A stretch of DNA of 54,464 nucleotides, from NCBI GenBank assembly GCA_945870455.1, contig CAMBSL010000006.1, forward strand, positions 1-54,464. The letters run 5' to 3'. Below are positions 28,401 to 36,214 of this stretch, piece by piece. This DNA is from Pirellula staleyi DSM 6068 (lineage in GTDB: Bacteria > Planctomycetota > Planctomycetia > Pirellulales > Pirellulaceae). Position 1 is the stretch's first letter. Each line of letters starts with the position of its first letter. Made by a program: the position numbers and the translations under genes. Under the pieces are notes generated by a model. It did not search any database. It saw only the letters and a list, made by a program, of their open reading frames with translations, and was not told the DNA's origin.

Positions 28401-28987
28401 TCGCTTCGCAAGGAAAATCTCGCAACGCTTTGATCCGGCAAAACGCTTACTACTTTCCATCTTGGGAGCACGATGGAGTCTTGTTCGCGTTTTCCCAGTG
28501 GGCTGTCGGCCGGCACAACGGCTTGCGTCGCAACACGTAGGGTGATCAGGTCGCCAACGAGAACATGGAGTTTGTCGGCGAGCGTTTGATTGAGGATGAC
28601 TTCGTCGTCTCCAGGCGCGACGTTGGGAGCGATGGTCCCGAGCAACCAAAAGGTTGGTTCAACGCCCAACAGCGCCATCTCACTGGCTACGAAGGAATCG
28701 TGTTCGGCAATGGCTTGCTGAACGTAAACTAAACTTTGGTTTTGACGAGAGTCCGTGTTCCCCTTGTCGATGTTTTGGACGAGCGACTCATCGAACCATC
28801 TTGGGGCGATCAATACCGTCTCAATCGACCCGATTCGATCCATGGCGATGAATCGCAAGGAACCTCGCATGCTGTCGCCGACCACCAACGCCCCCACGAT
28901 CACGGCGCTCGCGACCGCAACTCCCAGAGCAACGGGTACAAGTAGGCCGCGAAAATGCACCAAGGTCCTGAAAACGAGAGATAACAT
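25436..28987 (-). CDS. Large FtsX/MacB-like ABC transporter permease
   Basis: 1183 residues. An N-terminal helix at about 15-38 precedes a long extracytoplasmic region (about 40-550). Then come an FtsX-type helix group (FVIIAALLLVALLF; GGVVSGIGATLGVGLGLLYA; YHAQPLSLALGWLLGWLAAL), more helices, a second extracytoplasmic domain, and a last FtsX unit (LGALGLLLGTMGLGIAQL; RRGELAAMRAIGFTKARLIW). The RAIG-type motif is the coupling region for an ABC ATPase, but none is encoded in this window. It is the last gene of the MoxR-DUF58-permease operon (8-base gap). It probably acts in mechanotransmission or lipoprotein/peptide export. Confidence 0.9.
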   Translation of the reverse strand: MLSLVFRTLVHFRGLLVPVALGVAVASAVIVGALVVGDSMRGSLRFIAMDRIGSIETVLIAPRWFDESLVQNIDKGNTDSRQNQSLVYVQQAIAEHDSFVASEMALLGVEPTFWLLGTIAPNVAPGDDEVILNQTLADKLHVLVGDLITLRVATQAVVPADSPLGKREQDSIVLPRWKVVSVLPDQSVARFSLRSDQRPIMNAFANKRSLQKALDIPSKVNAVFVSQANPPSRSANQPNPPSPTLLDGLSPKLSDLGLSWQHVTRSFPDPSLGEPEPKNDGKSAEAKTVLDYRQLTTDQMLISPKIVDPILDVAASSKPSVVLTYLANGAQGLKNNEKTGRNVPYSTISAVDWHVLGNLLGSNETPQPEPSNANWVVITRWLADELAVNIGATIRIEYYLPETVDGEEIEKSYDLTVAAIAPLTEPKAQFEGNRPAQFEQSPTPFNDPAWTPVVPGITDQESISKWDTPFPLTRKIEKQDDEYWKSHRLTPKLFVSKEVGLKLFGSRFGNASSLRFDGLDERQSEDIENKITAIARQEMPSLGWREIPLRRQQLQAASGTTPFDALFLSLSFFVIIAALLLVALLFRLAIEQRADHWGLLLASGWTRSSVRRLLLLEGGVVSGIGATLGVGLGLLYAYAMISGLRSWWLGAITVSFLNYHAQPLSLALGWLLGWLAALATILVSTRQLKRIAVAKLLKKQMDTGAPVRMGGPRRSYMAIGCVGLAVCVLALGQFLQGQAQAGAFVGAGMLFLMGGLFWAFASLKSAPPSDAAASSMIDASSLASSNAKRAPFRSILAIGLVAVASFLILSMSLFQSLPTTLGTGGFAFVGKSSHAIHKDLANPAYQRDVLGNRGAALQDFDFVPLRVRGGDDASCNNLFQASEPQVLGVASRMDQIDRNKDNRSAFGWFATGKVPLNHTPWVLLEAEATGSEDAPVPVVLDQNTALWALHLGGYSGERFAYTFDDRKVHFQTVGVLQNTILQGSLLVGEANFERLFPAVTGHKLFLIKSKPSAASAPASREQTEGARKILENGWSDSGLSLAYSDDVLRQLLAVQNTYLGAFQVLGALGLLLGTMGLGIAQLRSAMERRGELAAMRAIGFTKARLIWLLTLENGWQLLRGIGIGVGSAALATLPAILSGQPYAGLAWPAAMLGVVIVTGLICSVAAAWGAMRWPLLQALRADK

Positions 28988-28995
28988 GATTTTTC

Positions 28996-30360
28996 CTAGG
29001 GGGTCTGCTGCTCGCCACGTGCAAAGTACTTTGTGAGATCGTCTGCTGCCGCGTCAAGCCAAGTCAGAGAACGCCAGAAGACGACGGCCCCTGATTCGCC
29101 GTTTTGCTGCAACAGATCGATTCGCGGTCTTGTACTGACCACGATCAGATGCTCGATTCGGCGAAAATCTTTTTCGAGCAATCGCAAAGCCGCAAAGATT
29201 TCCTCACCTTCGCCGTGCGTCGCCACGCCCAATCGGTCGAGCAGACCGGAACCTTGCGATCGCGATTGAACACGTGAGGCGATTACCGGTTCGGCATCTG
29301 CAATTGCGACCGTGATGACACCGCAATTCGACGAAGCCATTTGACTAACGATCGTCGCCACGAATTCGACCGCAAGATCCTCATGGTTTGCGATGGCATC
29401 TACGACCTCTTTGCCGCTTTGAGGCGTTCGAAAAAGATCCAAGAGAACGACCAACTCGCGACTATCCTCGCGTTGAAATTGTTTTACCACCAACTCATCT
29501 CGCCGTGCGGAGGATCGCCAGTGAATCCAACGCGGACTATCTCCAGCTCGATACGCTCTCAGGCCGAAAAAATCACCTTCGTCCGAAGTGGACTTGGTTC
29601 GCCTTTGCTTGGCACTGGAGTTGTGAACATCGAAGAGTCCGCCCCAACTTGGCAAGAGTCTACCGATCAAGGGTTGTACGATAAAAGACTCAACGCTTTT
29701 GGGAGGCAAAATCCCTCGCATGAGTCCCATAGGGAAACGCGTGGTTAGTTCGATTCCAAGGAATTGGTACTTGCCACGTCGCTCGACGATGCAACGGTAC
29801 TTTTGAACGCGAGAGGACTTGGGCGGAATGGACGGATAGAGTAATCCGATTCCTTGCGAGACTGGCGTAGCAGTCTCATTGCGGGAAAGAAACACCATTC
29901 TGTCTTGGGCTAATATGAGCCATGAACCCAACCAACGTTTCGGGTTGCTGATACTCAATTCAATCTCAAAGGATCGCCGCGCGGACATGGATCTTGGCAG
30001 ACGACGCTGTGTCGTCAATCCGTGTAAGGTTTTTCCACAAACTCGCCATTGAATCAACAATAGGCCCAGCAATGCTCCAGCCAAGACAATCAGCAAATTG
30101 ACATCTCGCAGCACTGCACCCAGCAATACAAAGGCAGCCATGAAGACAACTTGAAATCCTTCGCGAGTCAGGCGAATCGACACAGGCGTCGCAGAGATCT
30201 TCACCGAGTTCAACGCCCGATAAGGTCTTTGGATAGCGGAGGTCACTGCGTGCAACCACGAGCGACGACTCTCGCCGTGGTCCATCCTCGTCGTCGAGCT
30301 GGTTGATTCTGAACTCAATCGTGTCTCCATTTCGATGGATACTTGTTTCGATGGCTTCAT
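28996..30360 (-). CDS. DUF58 domain protein with N-terminal membrane helices
   Basis: 454 residues from ATG 30360, which overlaps the MoxR stop by one base (TAATG), a translational-coupling arrangement; an in-frame start at 30390 lies inside moxR. Two hydrophobic helices sit at about 70-105 (VVFMAAFVLLGAVL; LLIVLAGALLGLLLIQW). An Ig-like segment follows, then the DUF58 signature FFGLRAYRAGDSPRWIHW RSS at about 270-292 and a VWA-like core (ELVVLLDLFRTP). It has the longer, membrane-anchored form, in contrast to the short DUF58 protein at 6715. It likely works with the adjacent MoxR ATPase and the permease. Confidence 0.91.
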   Translation of the reverse strand: MKPSKQVSIEMETRLSSESTSSTTRMDHGESRRSWLHAVTSAIQRPYRALNSVKISATPVSIRLTREGFQVVFMAAFVLLGAVLRDVNLLIVLAGALLGLLLIQWRVCGKTLHGLTTQRRLPRSMSARRSFEIELSISNPKRWLGSWLILAQDRMVFLSRNETATPVSQGIGLLYPSIPPKSSRVQKYRCIVERRGKYQFLGIELTTRFPMGLMRGILPPKSVESFIVQPLIGRLLPSWGGLFDVHNSSAKQRRTKSTSDEGDFFGLRAYRAGDSPRWIHWRSSARRDELVVKQFQREDSRELVVLLDLFRTPQSGKEVVDAIANHEDLAVEFVATIVSQMASSNCGVITVAIADAEPVIASRVQSRSQGSGLLDRLGVATHGEGEEIFAALRLLEKDFRRIEHLIVVSTRPRIDLLQQNGESGAVVFWRSLTWLDAAADDLTKYFARGEQQTP

Positions 30361-31295
30361 TAAACGGGTACTTGAACGGAACCCAAGCAACGAAGAATAA
30401 TCGACTCGGCTGCCGACCGATCGCTACCTGCTGCGAAACCGCGAGGCAAGACACGATGGGACAGCACAGGGACAGCCATCTTCTTGGCATCGTCAGGAAC
30501 TGCGTACATGCGTCCTGACAGAATCGCGAACGCTTGGGCTGCGCGATAGAAAGCCAATGCCCCACGTGTGCTAACACCGACTTGCAACTCATGGCTAATT
30601 CGAGTCTGCTCCACGATATCCTGAATGTAATCAAGGATTGAATCCTCAACTTCAACGGTCCGTGTCAACGCTTGAGCTTCCCGAATCTCATCCAAGGTTA
30701 CGACAGGCTTCATTTGATCGACCGGTTCACCTGATCGATGCGATTTCAGTACGTTGCGTTCGGCATCGCGGGTAGGATATCCTACATCAATCCGCATCAA
30801 GAAGCGATCCAATTGACTCTCGGGTAACACATACGTCCCTTCAAACTCAAACGGATTTTGCGTTGCGATCACCAAAAAAGGATCTGGCATGACGTGCGTT
30901 TTGCCATCGACGCTAGCTTGCCGTTCGCTCATCGCTTCCAGCAAAGCGCTTTGGGTTCTCGGTGGCGCTCGGTTGATTTCGTCTCCTAGAATGACATTGG
31001 CAAAGATTGGGCCCGGGCTAAATTTGAAGTCCCCGTTGTGATAGATGCTGCTCCCAATGATGTCGCTGGGGAGCAAATCGGGCGTGAACTGAATGCGAGT
31101 AAATTTGCCGTCGATACTCTTGGCCAAAGCCTTAGCGATCAGCGTTTTGCCGACACCCGGCACGTCCTCAAGCAGCACATGCTCACCTGCAAGCAATGCA
31201 ACCAACGTCTTTCGAACGGCTTCTATTTTCCCAAGTACTACTGCTTCAATGTTCGTTTCAAGTCGTTTCAAAACGGTTTGTATCGACGCATTCAT
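30360..31295 (-). CDS. MoxR family AAA+ ATPase
   Basis: 311 residues. Walker A DVPGVGKT at about 44-51, Walker B VILGDEINR, sensor 1 region FLVIATQNPFEFEGTYVLPE, and the lid region with VGVSTRGALAFYRAAQAFA. This is the common MoxR type, first gene of an operon MoxR-DUF58-FtsX permease. GGAC lies about 11 bases before the ATG. It is a second MoxR in the window, and the sequence has diverged clearly from the one at 5700, so the two modules are not a recent duplication. Confidence 0.94.
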   Translation of the reverse strand: MNASIQTVLKRLETNIEAVVLGKIEAVRKTLVALLAGEHVLLEDVPGVGKTLIAKALAKSIDGKFTRIQFTPDLLPSDIIGSSIYHNGDFKFSPGPIFANVILGDEINRAPPRTQSALLEAMSERQASVDGKTHVMPDPFLVIATQNPFEFEGTYVLPESQLDRFLMRIDVGYPTRDAERNVLKSHRSGEPVDQMKPVVTLDEIREAQALTRTVEVEDSILDYIQDIVEQTRISHELQVGVSTRGALAFYRAAQAFAILSGRMYAVPDDAKKMAVPVLSHRVLPRGFAAGSDRSAAESIILRCLGSVQVPV

Positions 31296-31408
31296 TCAGT
31301 TGAGTTGTCCTTGTTTGCGATTGAATCCCACGTCACGCGACGCCATTCAAGTTATCTCGGAAAAGGAGTCAATGAACAATGACCCGCCTGATCGAATCGA
31401 AAGATCCA

Positions 31409-31666
31409 TCAGGAAATCGTTCGACTCAATCGTCCATAAAGGCCAGCAATTACTAGTGCTAATGCGATCAAACCAAAGCCATACCACACGGTCGCAGGCA
31501 CGTCCAACCACGCGATACTGGCGAACCATGCGTTTGCGAATGCGCACAGGGCGATGAACCCAAAGTAAATGAAAGAAAAAAACGCTAACAGCACTAAACC
31601 AATCTTTTCGCGACGCGCAATTTCTTTGCGGGATTCGGTATCAACTTTGTTTTCAGAATGCAGCAT
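31409..31666 (-). CDS. Small two-helix membrane protein, DUF485-like
   Basis: 85 residues from ATG 31666 (GGGA about 10 bases upstream). The open frame extends to 31816, but its first part runs through a dispersed inverted repeat, so a late start is preferred; ATG 31729 is possible. A basic N-terminal stretch (SRKEIARREKIG) precedes two helices (LVLLAFFSFIYFGFIALCAF; VWYGFGLIALALVIAGLY), the DUF485 pattern. Family members usually accompany a solute:sodium symporter such as ActP. No transporter is adjacent; the neighbours are moxR downstream and scpA upstream. Confidence 0.65.
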   Translation of the reverse strand: MLHSENKVDTESRKEIARREKIGLVLLAFFSFIYFGFIALCAFANAWFASIAWLDVPATVWYGFGLIALALVIAGLYGRLSRTIS

Positions 31667-31765
31667 TAGCAATTCCCATTTTGTTATCGGACCGGACGAA
31701 CGGGATGTGGGGACTGGCCTATTGTACATGAAATCGCGTTCTTTCGCGGATAGGTTGTGATTTGG

Positions 31766-31825
31766 TAACCCGACGCGTGAGCGAGGGATTGCAGTCGGCT
31801 CCTCGCTTACGTGCACGGGTTACCA
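31766..31825. repeat. Imperfect long inverted repeat
   Basis: Arm 1 (31766-31788) begins GGTAACCCG and ends GAGCGAGG. Arm 2 (31802-31825) is its near complement, reading CCTCGCTTACG to CGGGTTACC. The loop is 13 bases. The ends pair perfectly and the middle is mismatched. It overlaps the upstream part of the DUF485-like frame, which argues against the earliest start of that gene. It looks like a dispersed intergenic element. Confidence 0.7.
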
Positions 31826-31829
31826 TCGG

Positions 31830-31879
31830 GTGGCACGAGCGCGCTCGTGAATCCATGGGCGATCGCGCCCATGCCACCG
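31830..31879. repeat. Nested palindromes after scpA
   Basis: An outer stem GGTGGCA/TGCCACC (31830-31836 with 31873-31879) encloses two further palindromes: CACGAGCGCGCTCGTG (31835-31850, perfect) and CATGGGCG-ATCG-CGCCCATG (31855-31874). The folded form would be a three-way or double-hairpin cruciform. It starts 12 bases beyond the scpA stop, so it could end scpA transcripts, but the elaborate symmetry suggests a REP-like dispersed element. Confidence 0.7.
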
Positions 31880-31891
31880 TGGCACAGCAGC

Positions 31892-32704
31892 TTACCGTGG
31901 CATAACCGGGAGATTGGAATTAGCCACCGCTAGAAGGCCGATATTATCGACTTGAGCAACCTCCAGCGATTTGTGGAATGCCGGGCCTGGCTGCAAATAC
32001 AAAGGTCCGTCCGCCGTTTCTTGGACTGCGTTTAAACCATGATGACGCGTCATTTCGAGCGTTGCCAAAAACATTGCAATCAACGCGCTCTTGTGCATAC
32101 CGATTTCAAATAGATCTTGCAATTCAATACGATTGCACTGGAGTATTCGATCGTGGATACGCTGCATGTAAACGTGGATCGGTGTATCGTCATACTGAAT
32201 ACTCTGCTGGGTCGTTTTTTGACGAGCTTTGAGTATCCGACCAAACGCGCTCACCAAATCCCAAACTTCCACTCGGGCAATCGGGACGTCGCCAACATCA
32301 ACTCGCCGAGGAGGAAGCTCGTTTGCTAGTCGAGCATAACGAAGCTGCCATCGTCGACTCTGCTCGTCAAGAAGACTCGCGGCATCGCGAAACCTCTTGT
32401 ACTGGACGAGTCGCTCGACCAGTTGTGGCATGGACTCATCTTTCGAAACCTCCGTTTCCAGAATGGTTTCGTCGGTTGCCGGTAGAACCATTTTCGCTTT
32501 GAGTTCAATCAGCTGGCTGGTGATGTCCACAAACTCGCCGACATCATCCAGGTCCAGTTTTTCAAGTATTTCTAGATACTCTATGTACTGATTTGTGATT
32601 TTCGCAAGGGACAAATCCTCCAACGGTAACTCTTCTCGATGGACCAAGTAGAACAACAAATCTAGCGGTCCATGATAACTGGGCAGATCGATACCGAATA
32701 CCAT
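31892..32704 (-). CDS. scpA: Segregation and condensation protein A
   Basis: 270 residues. ScpA is the kleisin subunit of the SMC-ScpA-ScpB condensin. The N-terminal signature YHGPLDLLFYLVHREELPLE is followed by ITNQYIEYLEILEKLDLDDV and the helix LIELKAKMVLP. The C-terminal winged-helix part includes FEIGMHKSALIAMFLATLEM. ATG 32704 has GGAT 7-8 bases upstream and is preferred to an in-frame TTG at 32716. It follows the barrel gene by 14 bases, so it is probably on the same transcript as the Omp85-type pair. scpB is not in the window. Confidence 0.93.
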   Translation of the reverse strand: MVFGIDLPSYHGPLDLLFYLVHREELPLEDLSLAKITNQYIEYLEILEKLDLDDVGEFVDITSQLIELKAKMVLPATDETILETEVSKDESMPQLVERLVQYKRFRDAASLLDEQSRRWQLRYARLANELPPRRVDVGDVPIARVEVWDLVSAFGRILKARQKTTQQSIQYDDTPIHVYMQRIHDRILQCNRIELQDLFEIGMHKSALIAMFLATLEMTRHHGLNAVQETADGPLYLQPGPAFHKSLEVAQVDNIGLLAVANSNLPVMPR

Positions 32705-32718
32705 GTTTCGATCCAACG

Positions 32719-34467
32719 TTATCGCGTCAGGCCCATCGTGAAGGAGAATATTTGACGCGTATCGGAATCTGCATAGGCAACCGGAAACGCAAAGTCGAAT
32801 GCCAACGGTGCGGGTCCCAGAGCAGGCACGGCAATCCGTGCACCAAGTCCAGGTGCCACCCGGAAATTCTTGGAATTGATTTCGATGTTTTGCTCGATCG
32901 TTCCATAGTCAACGAACGCCACCATTCGCAACATGTCGTCCGCCGTGACTGGCAGCATATACTCAAACGAGCCTAACATTTGAAATTGACCACCGACCTG
33001 CACTCCATTTTCGACAGGGCCCGCTCCACGAAATTGGAAACCTCGCATGGTCGAGAAACCACCCGCAAAGAAATTCTCAAACATCGGCGTATCTCCACCG
33101 GTGAATCCCAAACGCATGGAACTGGTAAAGGTATGGCGACCGGAACCGTCTGCACGTTCACGCACAAGAAAGTAGCGGCTCAGATTGATCTGTCCGCGAG
33201 GGAAATCGAATTCACCAAAATTCTGATCATAAATCAATTCAAGCAAGTGCCCCTCGGTCGGCAGGAATGGGCTGTCCCGCGTATTGTGGGCTATTCGAAC
33301 GCGACCTGTATACAGATCATTGCTACCGAGGACTCGGTTCAACGCCTGATTTGCATTTGTGCTCGGGTTCGAAATGTTGACATCCTCGCCTCGAAGTTCG
33401 GTGGTTACGGAAAGATCCGGTGTGACTTCATAACCGACTGCCATCCGCGCCCCGAGTCGTTCTTCTGTCCAGTCGCGATAGATACGGGTAAAGTAAAATC
33501 CGCCTACCGATAGACTAAAAGGGGAATAGCCAAACAGGTTGGGTTCAGTCCAGTTGAGGGTGTAACGTTGAACTCGGTTTCCCGGCACCAATTCCATGCG
33601 AAAATTTTGGCCAGCCCCTCGAAAAGCCCCGTTCAATAGATCACTTGGACGACTTGGGAACTTGCGTATATCGAAGTTGCGTTCTTCTAGGACAAACTGT
33701 CCCGCAACACCTAAATCGCTGTTGACCGACCCGCCAACTGAGAAGCGACCCGTCTGACCTTCTTGAGCATAGATATTGATTGGCACGTCGCGGATTTTCG
33801 GGTTATATCCGAATGGGCTCGCGTCCATAAACGTCGTGTTCGGTTCGATTTGCCAAGGTTGATTCAAAGGTGGCAAAGGCTGATTCATGGGCCCTGGGAG
33901 CGGCAAGGGCTGATTGTAGTTCTGCGGAATAGTGTTCGGAGGAACCATCATCGGTTGGCCCTGAACAACCTGCCCCGGAACAACCTGCTCCGGAACGGCT
34001 TGGCCGAACATAGGCTGCCCGACAACCATTCCCCCATTGACCGCACCATTTGGAACGGGTGCACCATACGCTTGGCCGACGTATCCGGGGGCACCGTAGC
34101 CGGGGGCGGCATTCACGGGAACACCGTAGCCGGGTGCGGCATTCGTGGGTGCACCGTAGCCGGGTGCGGCATTCGTGGGTGCACCGGTCGCGGGATCGTA
34201 ATAATTTGGCACCGCATTCGGTGGGGCGCTATTGGCTGGTGTTCCTCCGTATGCCCCGCCCACGCCATAGGGAGCTCCAACTCCATAGCCTGAGGCTGGG
34301 CCGGTCGCTGGACCACCGTTAGGATTCGGTGCCGCAGGGCTGTAGGAATAGCCGTAGCCGGGCCCAACGGTTTGTGCATATGCAAATGAACCAAGGGATG
34401 TCAAAATGCCAAGCGACGCAAGCAGCGTCGAAGCAAAACGAATCCGACGCTGATCGCGCTTGTTCAT
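32719..34467 (-). CDS. Omp85/BamA-type outer-membrane beta-barrel without POTRA domains
   Basis: 582 residues from ATG 34467 (an in-frame ATG at 34500 is possible). A Sec signal peptide (MNKRDQRRIRF then LLASLGILTSLGSFAYAQ) is followed by a Gly/Pro/Asn/Tyr-rich linker of about 175 residues with PGYGAPTNAA repeats. From about residue 240 a 16-stranded barrel begins (INIYAQEGQTGRFSVGG; VLEERNFDI), with the diagnostic loop-6 motif STMRGFQFRG and a C-terminal aromatic-rich strand (IFSFTMGLTR). POTRA domains are absent here but encoded by the preceding gene (34593). The likely role is outer-membrane protein insertion as a two-gene BamA. Confidence 0.85.
   Translation of the reverse strand: MNKRDQRRIRFASTLLASLGILTSLGSFAYAQTVGPGYGYSYSPAAPNPNGGPATGPASGYGVGAPYGVGGAYGGTPANSAPPNAVPNYYDPATGAPTNAAPGYGAPTNAAPGYGVPVNAAPGYGAPGYVGQAYGAPVPNGAVNGGMVVGQPMFGQAVPEQVVPGQVVQGQPMMVPPNTIPQNYNQPLPLPGPMNQPLPPLNQPWQIEPNTTFMDASPFGYNPKIRDVPINIYAQEGQTGRFSVGGSVNSDLGVAGQFVLEERNFDIRKFPSRPSDLLNGAFRGAGQNFRMELVPGNRVQRYTLNWTEPNLFGYSPFSLSVGGFYFTRIYRDWTEERLGARMAVGYEVTPDLSVTTELRGEDVNISNPSTNANQALNRVLGSNDLYTGRVRIAHNTRDSPFLPTEGHLLELIYDQNFGEFDFPRGQINLSRYFLVRERADGSGRHTFTSSMRLGFTGGDTPMFENFFAGGFSTMRGFQFRGAGPVENGVQVGGQFQMLGSFEYMLPVTADDMLRMVAFVDYGTIEQNIEINSKNFRVAPGLGARIAVPALGPAPLAFDFAFPVAYADSDTRQIFSFTMGLTR
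34092..34181. repeat. Three 30-bp tandem repeats in the barrel-protein linker
   Basis: Units start at 34092, 34122 and 34152. The last two are near identical, beginning CACCGTAGCCGGGTGCGGC; the first differs at a few bases. They encode in-frame decapeptides of the GYGAPTNAAP type, so copy number can change without a frameshift. Confidence 0.85.
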
Positions 34468-34592
34468 AGTCGATTTGTCTTGGGGATTAGAGCTAGGCAT
34501 AAGTGGTTCTAGTCAACAACGGGAGTGGTCGAGAAGCTTCGCATTTTTTCAGTTGGTTTGTGGATTACTCATTTTTTGCTCGTTTAACGACC

Positions 34593-35990
34593 CTAGTCTC
34601 GATCTTTGTAGGAATCTTCGGGGCGGTCAACTTGGATACTTGGAAGCGTTCCTTGGCTCGGGTCGGCGTTGAAGATACCCAAATTTTTGAGTCGTCGTTC
34701 GCCGTCATCGAGTGCCGGTCCATCGATGATGCTACCCGGTCGAATTTTGCCTAACGGTTGCATAGCGACTCGCTCTTTCGTGTGGTCGCCATCGATATGG
34801 ACTCGAATTTCGCTAGCTCGATATACATCCCCTTCGCCAACGTTGTAAATGATGTCGACTTGACTGTCGGGTTGGTAAACCAGTTCGCCGACGATATCGC
34901 AGAAGATGTGTCCTTGTGCGCCGTAAACGTCGCGCAGCAGTTTCTCGTCTTTCTGCTTGTTGACTTGCAAGAATGGCTCTCCCATTTTCAGCTTCATGTA
35001 GGGAATGAGCTCACTCGGTTGGTAGCGTTTTGTACCCGTGATGGAAACCGATTTAATGGTGTAGCGTTCGCCCTCGGAAATAACAAAAGTCACGTCGATG
35101 AAATCGCCACGCGTATTGTAGTCCTTGCGAAAGTCGACCCGAGCGTCAAAGTAGCCAAGCGACCGGTAGTAAGCCATGAGCATGTCCCGGTCCTCTTGGA
35201 TCTTGTTATCGGACGCTTTGTTGAACATGTAGGAGGTTAGTCCACCGCGTGCATCGCGACTTTTAATGCGGGCTTTTAGCAGGTCGGAGGCAAAAGCCTT
35301 GTTGCCCACAAAATGAATGGCATTGAGTCGCTCGACAGGTCCTTCGTTGATGATGAATTCGACTTCACGCTCGCCCGGTTTTAGTCCCGAAACGATTTGG
35401 ACATCGGCTTGGTTCATCCCTTTGTCTTGATAAAGTTCGATCAAGCGGGACTTGGCTGAATTGAGCGTGATGGGATCGAGAGGGTCCCCTTTTTGAATAC
35501 CCGCATGTTTGGCAAGCGCACGGTCTTCCAGGCGTTCGTTGCCTCGGAAGACAACCGACTTCACGATGGTGCGCTCTTCGACGATCAATCGAATGTGCAC
35601 TCCTTCAGGCGACTCCGAAAAGTATGGCCTGATATTTTTAAAGAGATTGGATCGGTACAGCGCGCTGATGTCGCGGTTGAACGTATCCTTGTCAAACGTG
35701 CGATCCTCACGTGACTGTATCGTGGTGAGAATGAAATTCTCGGATACGCTTTTGTTTCCCTCGATGCGAACCGAAAGGATTGTAGCCCCGTCGGATGCTT
35801 GTAGTCCTCGGGGGCCCCCCGCCTCGTACAATCTGTCTTTGAATTTAGGGTCGCTAAAGGCAGGTGCATTATTGCCTCCACCACCTCCACTGGGCATTCC
35901 ACCACCCATTTGAGCGAAGCCGACGGATCCGTTGACAAATAGGCAAGCTGTAACTAGCCAAGGTGTTGACGAAAATCGTGGAACAATCAT
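34593..35990 (-). CDS. POTRA-domain protein (BamA N-terminal half)
   Basis: 465 residues. A signal peptide (WLVTACLFVNGSVGFAQ) and a short Gly-rich stretch are followed by about five POTRA repeats: ILSVRIEGNKSVSENFILT, VKSVVFRGNERLEDRAL, LNAIHFVGNKAFASDLL, IKSVSITGTKRYQPSELI and the EIRVHIDGDHTKERV unit. The protein ends with a polar tail at residue 465, with no barrel. The barrel is a separate gene with its own signal peptide 125 bases downstream on the same strand. It would be a periplasmic substrate-receiving module of an Omp85 machine. As usual BamA is one chain, this looks like a gene split. Confidence 0.88.
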   Translation of the reverse strand: MIVPRFSSTPWLVTACLFVNGSVGFAQMGGGMPSGGGGGNNAPAFSDPKFKDRLYEAGGPRGLQASDGATILSVRIEGNKSVSENFILTTIQSREDRTFDKDTFNRDISALYRSNLFKNIRPYFSESPEGVHIRLIVEERTIVKSVVFRGNERLEDRALAKHAGIQKGDPLDPITLNSAKSRLIELYQDKGMNQADVQIVSGLKPGEREVEFIINEGPVERLNAIHFVGNKAFASDLLKARIKSRDARGGLTSYMFNKASDNKIQEDRDMLMAYYRSLGYFDARVDFRKDYNTRGDFIDVTFVISEGERYTIKSVSITGTKRYQPSELIPYMKLKMGEPFLQVNKQKDEKLLRDVYGAQGHIFCDIVGELVYQPDSQVDIIYNVGEGDVYRASEIRVHIDGDHTKERVAMQPLGKIRPGSIIDGPALDDGERRLKNLGIFNADPSQGTLPSIQVDRPEDSYKDRD

Positions 35991-36114
35991 ATCTATCTCG
36001 GTAGTTCAGGGGTTTGCCTCGGTCCATGGGCCTGTCGTTTGGGGTCCAAGAACGACAGACCATGATGGAATACACAAAACAACTTTTGCAGGGCAACGTC
36101 AGCCCCATCGCCAC

Positions 36115-36145
36115 TTGAGCTTTTTTGCGTTTTTTCGACTAGAAT
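36115..36145 (+). promoter_or_regulatory. Possible sigma-70-like promoter for the PVC cytochrome gene
   Basis: TTGAGC and TAGAAT are separated by 19 bases, about 70 bases before the ATG at 36215. The spacing is longer than optimal and the match is moderate, so this is weak support. Confidence 0.3.
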
Positions 36146-36214
36146 ACGAAGAAGTTTCGAGCCAAAGCGCCTACCCACCTTCCGAAAATCCCTCATCCCA
36201 CGCAGATTCTCTAT

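Noticed and set aside
34092-34181. 30-bp repeats considered as CRISPR
   Set aside because: They are contiguous with no spacers and encode an in-frame low-complexity linker.
33763-34293. 176-codon plus-strand frame with RHSRVHRSRV repeats
   Set aside because: The repetition is the mirror of the PGYGAPTNAA repeats of the barrel protein on the other strand.
34758-35240. 160-codon plus-strand frame
   Set aside because: Antisense to the POTRA gene, whose repeats are well supported.
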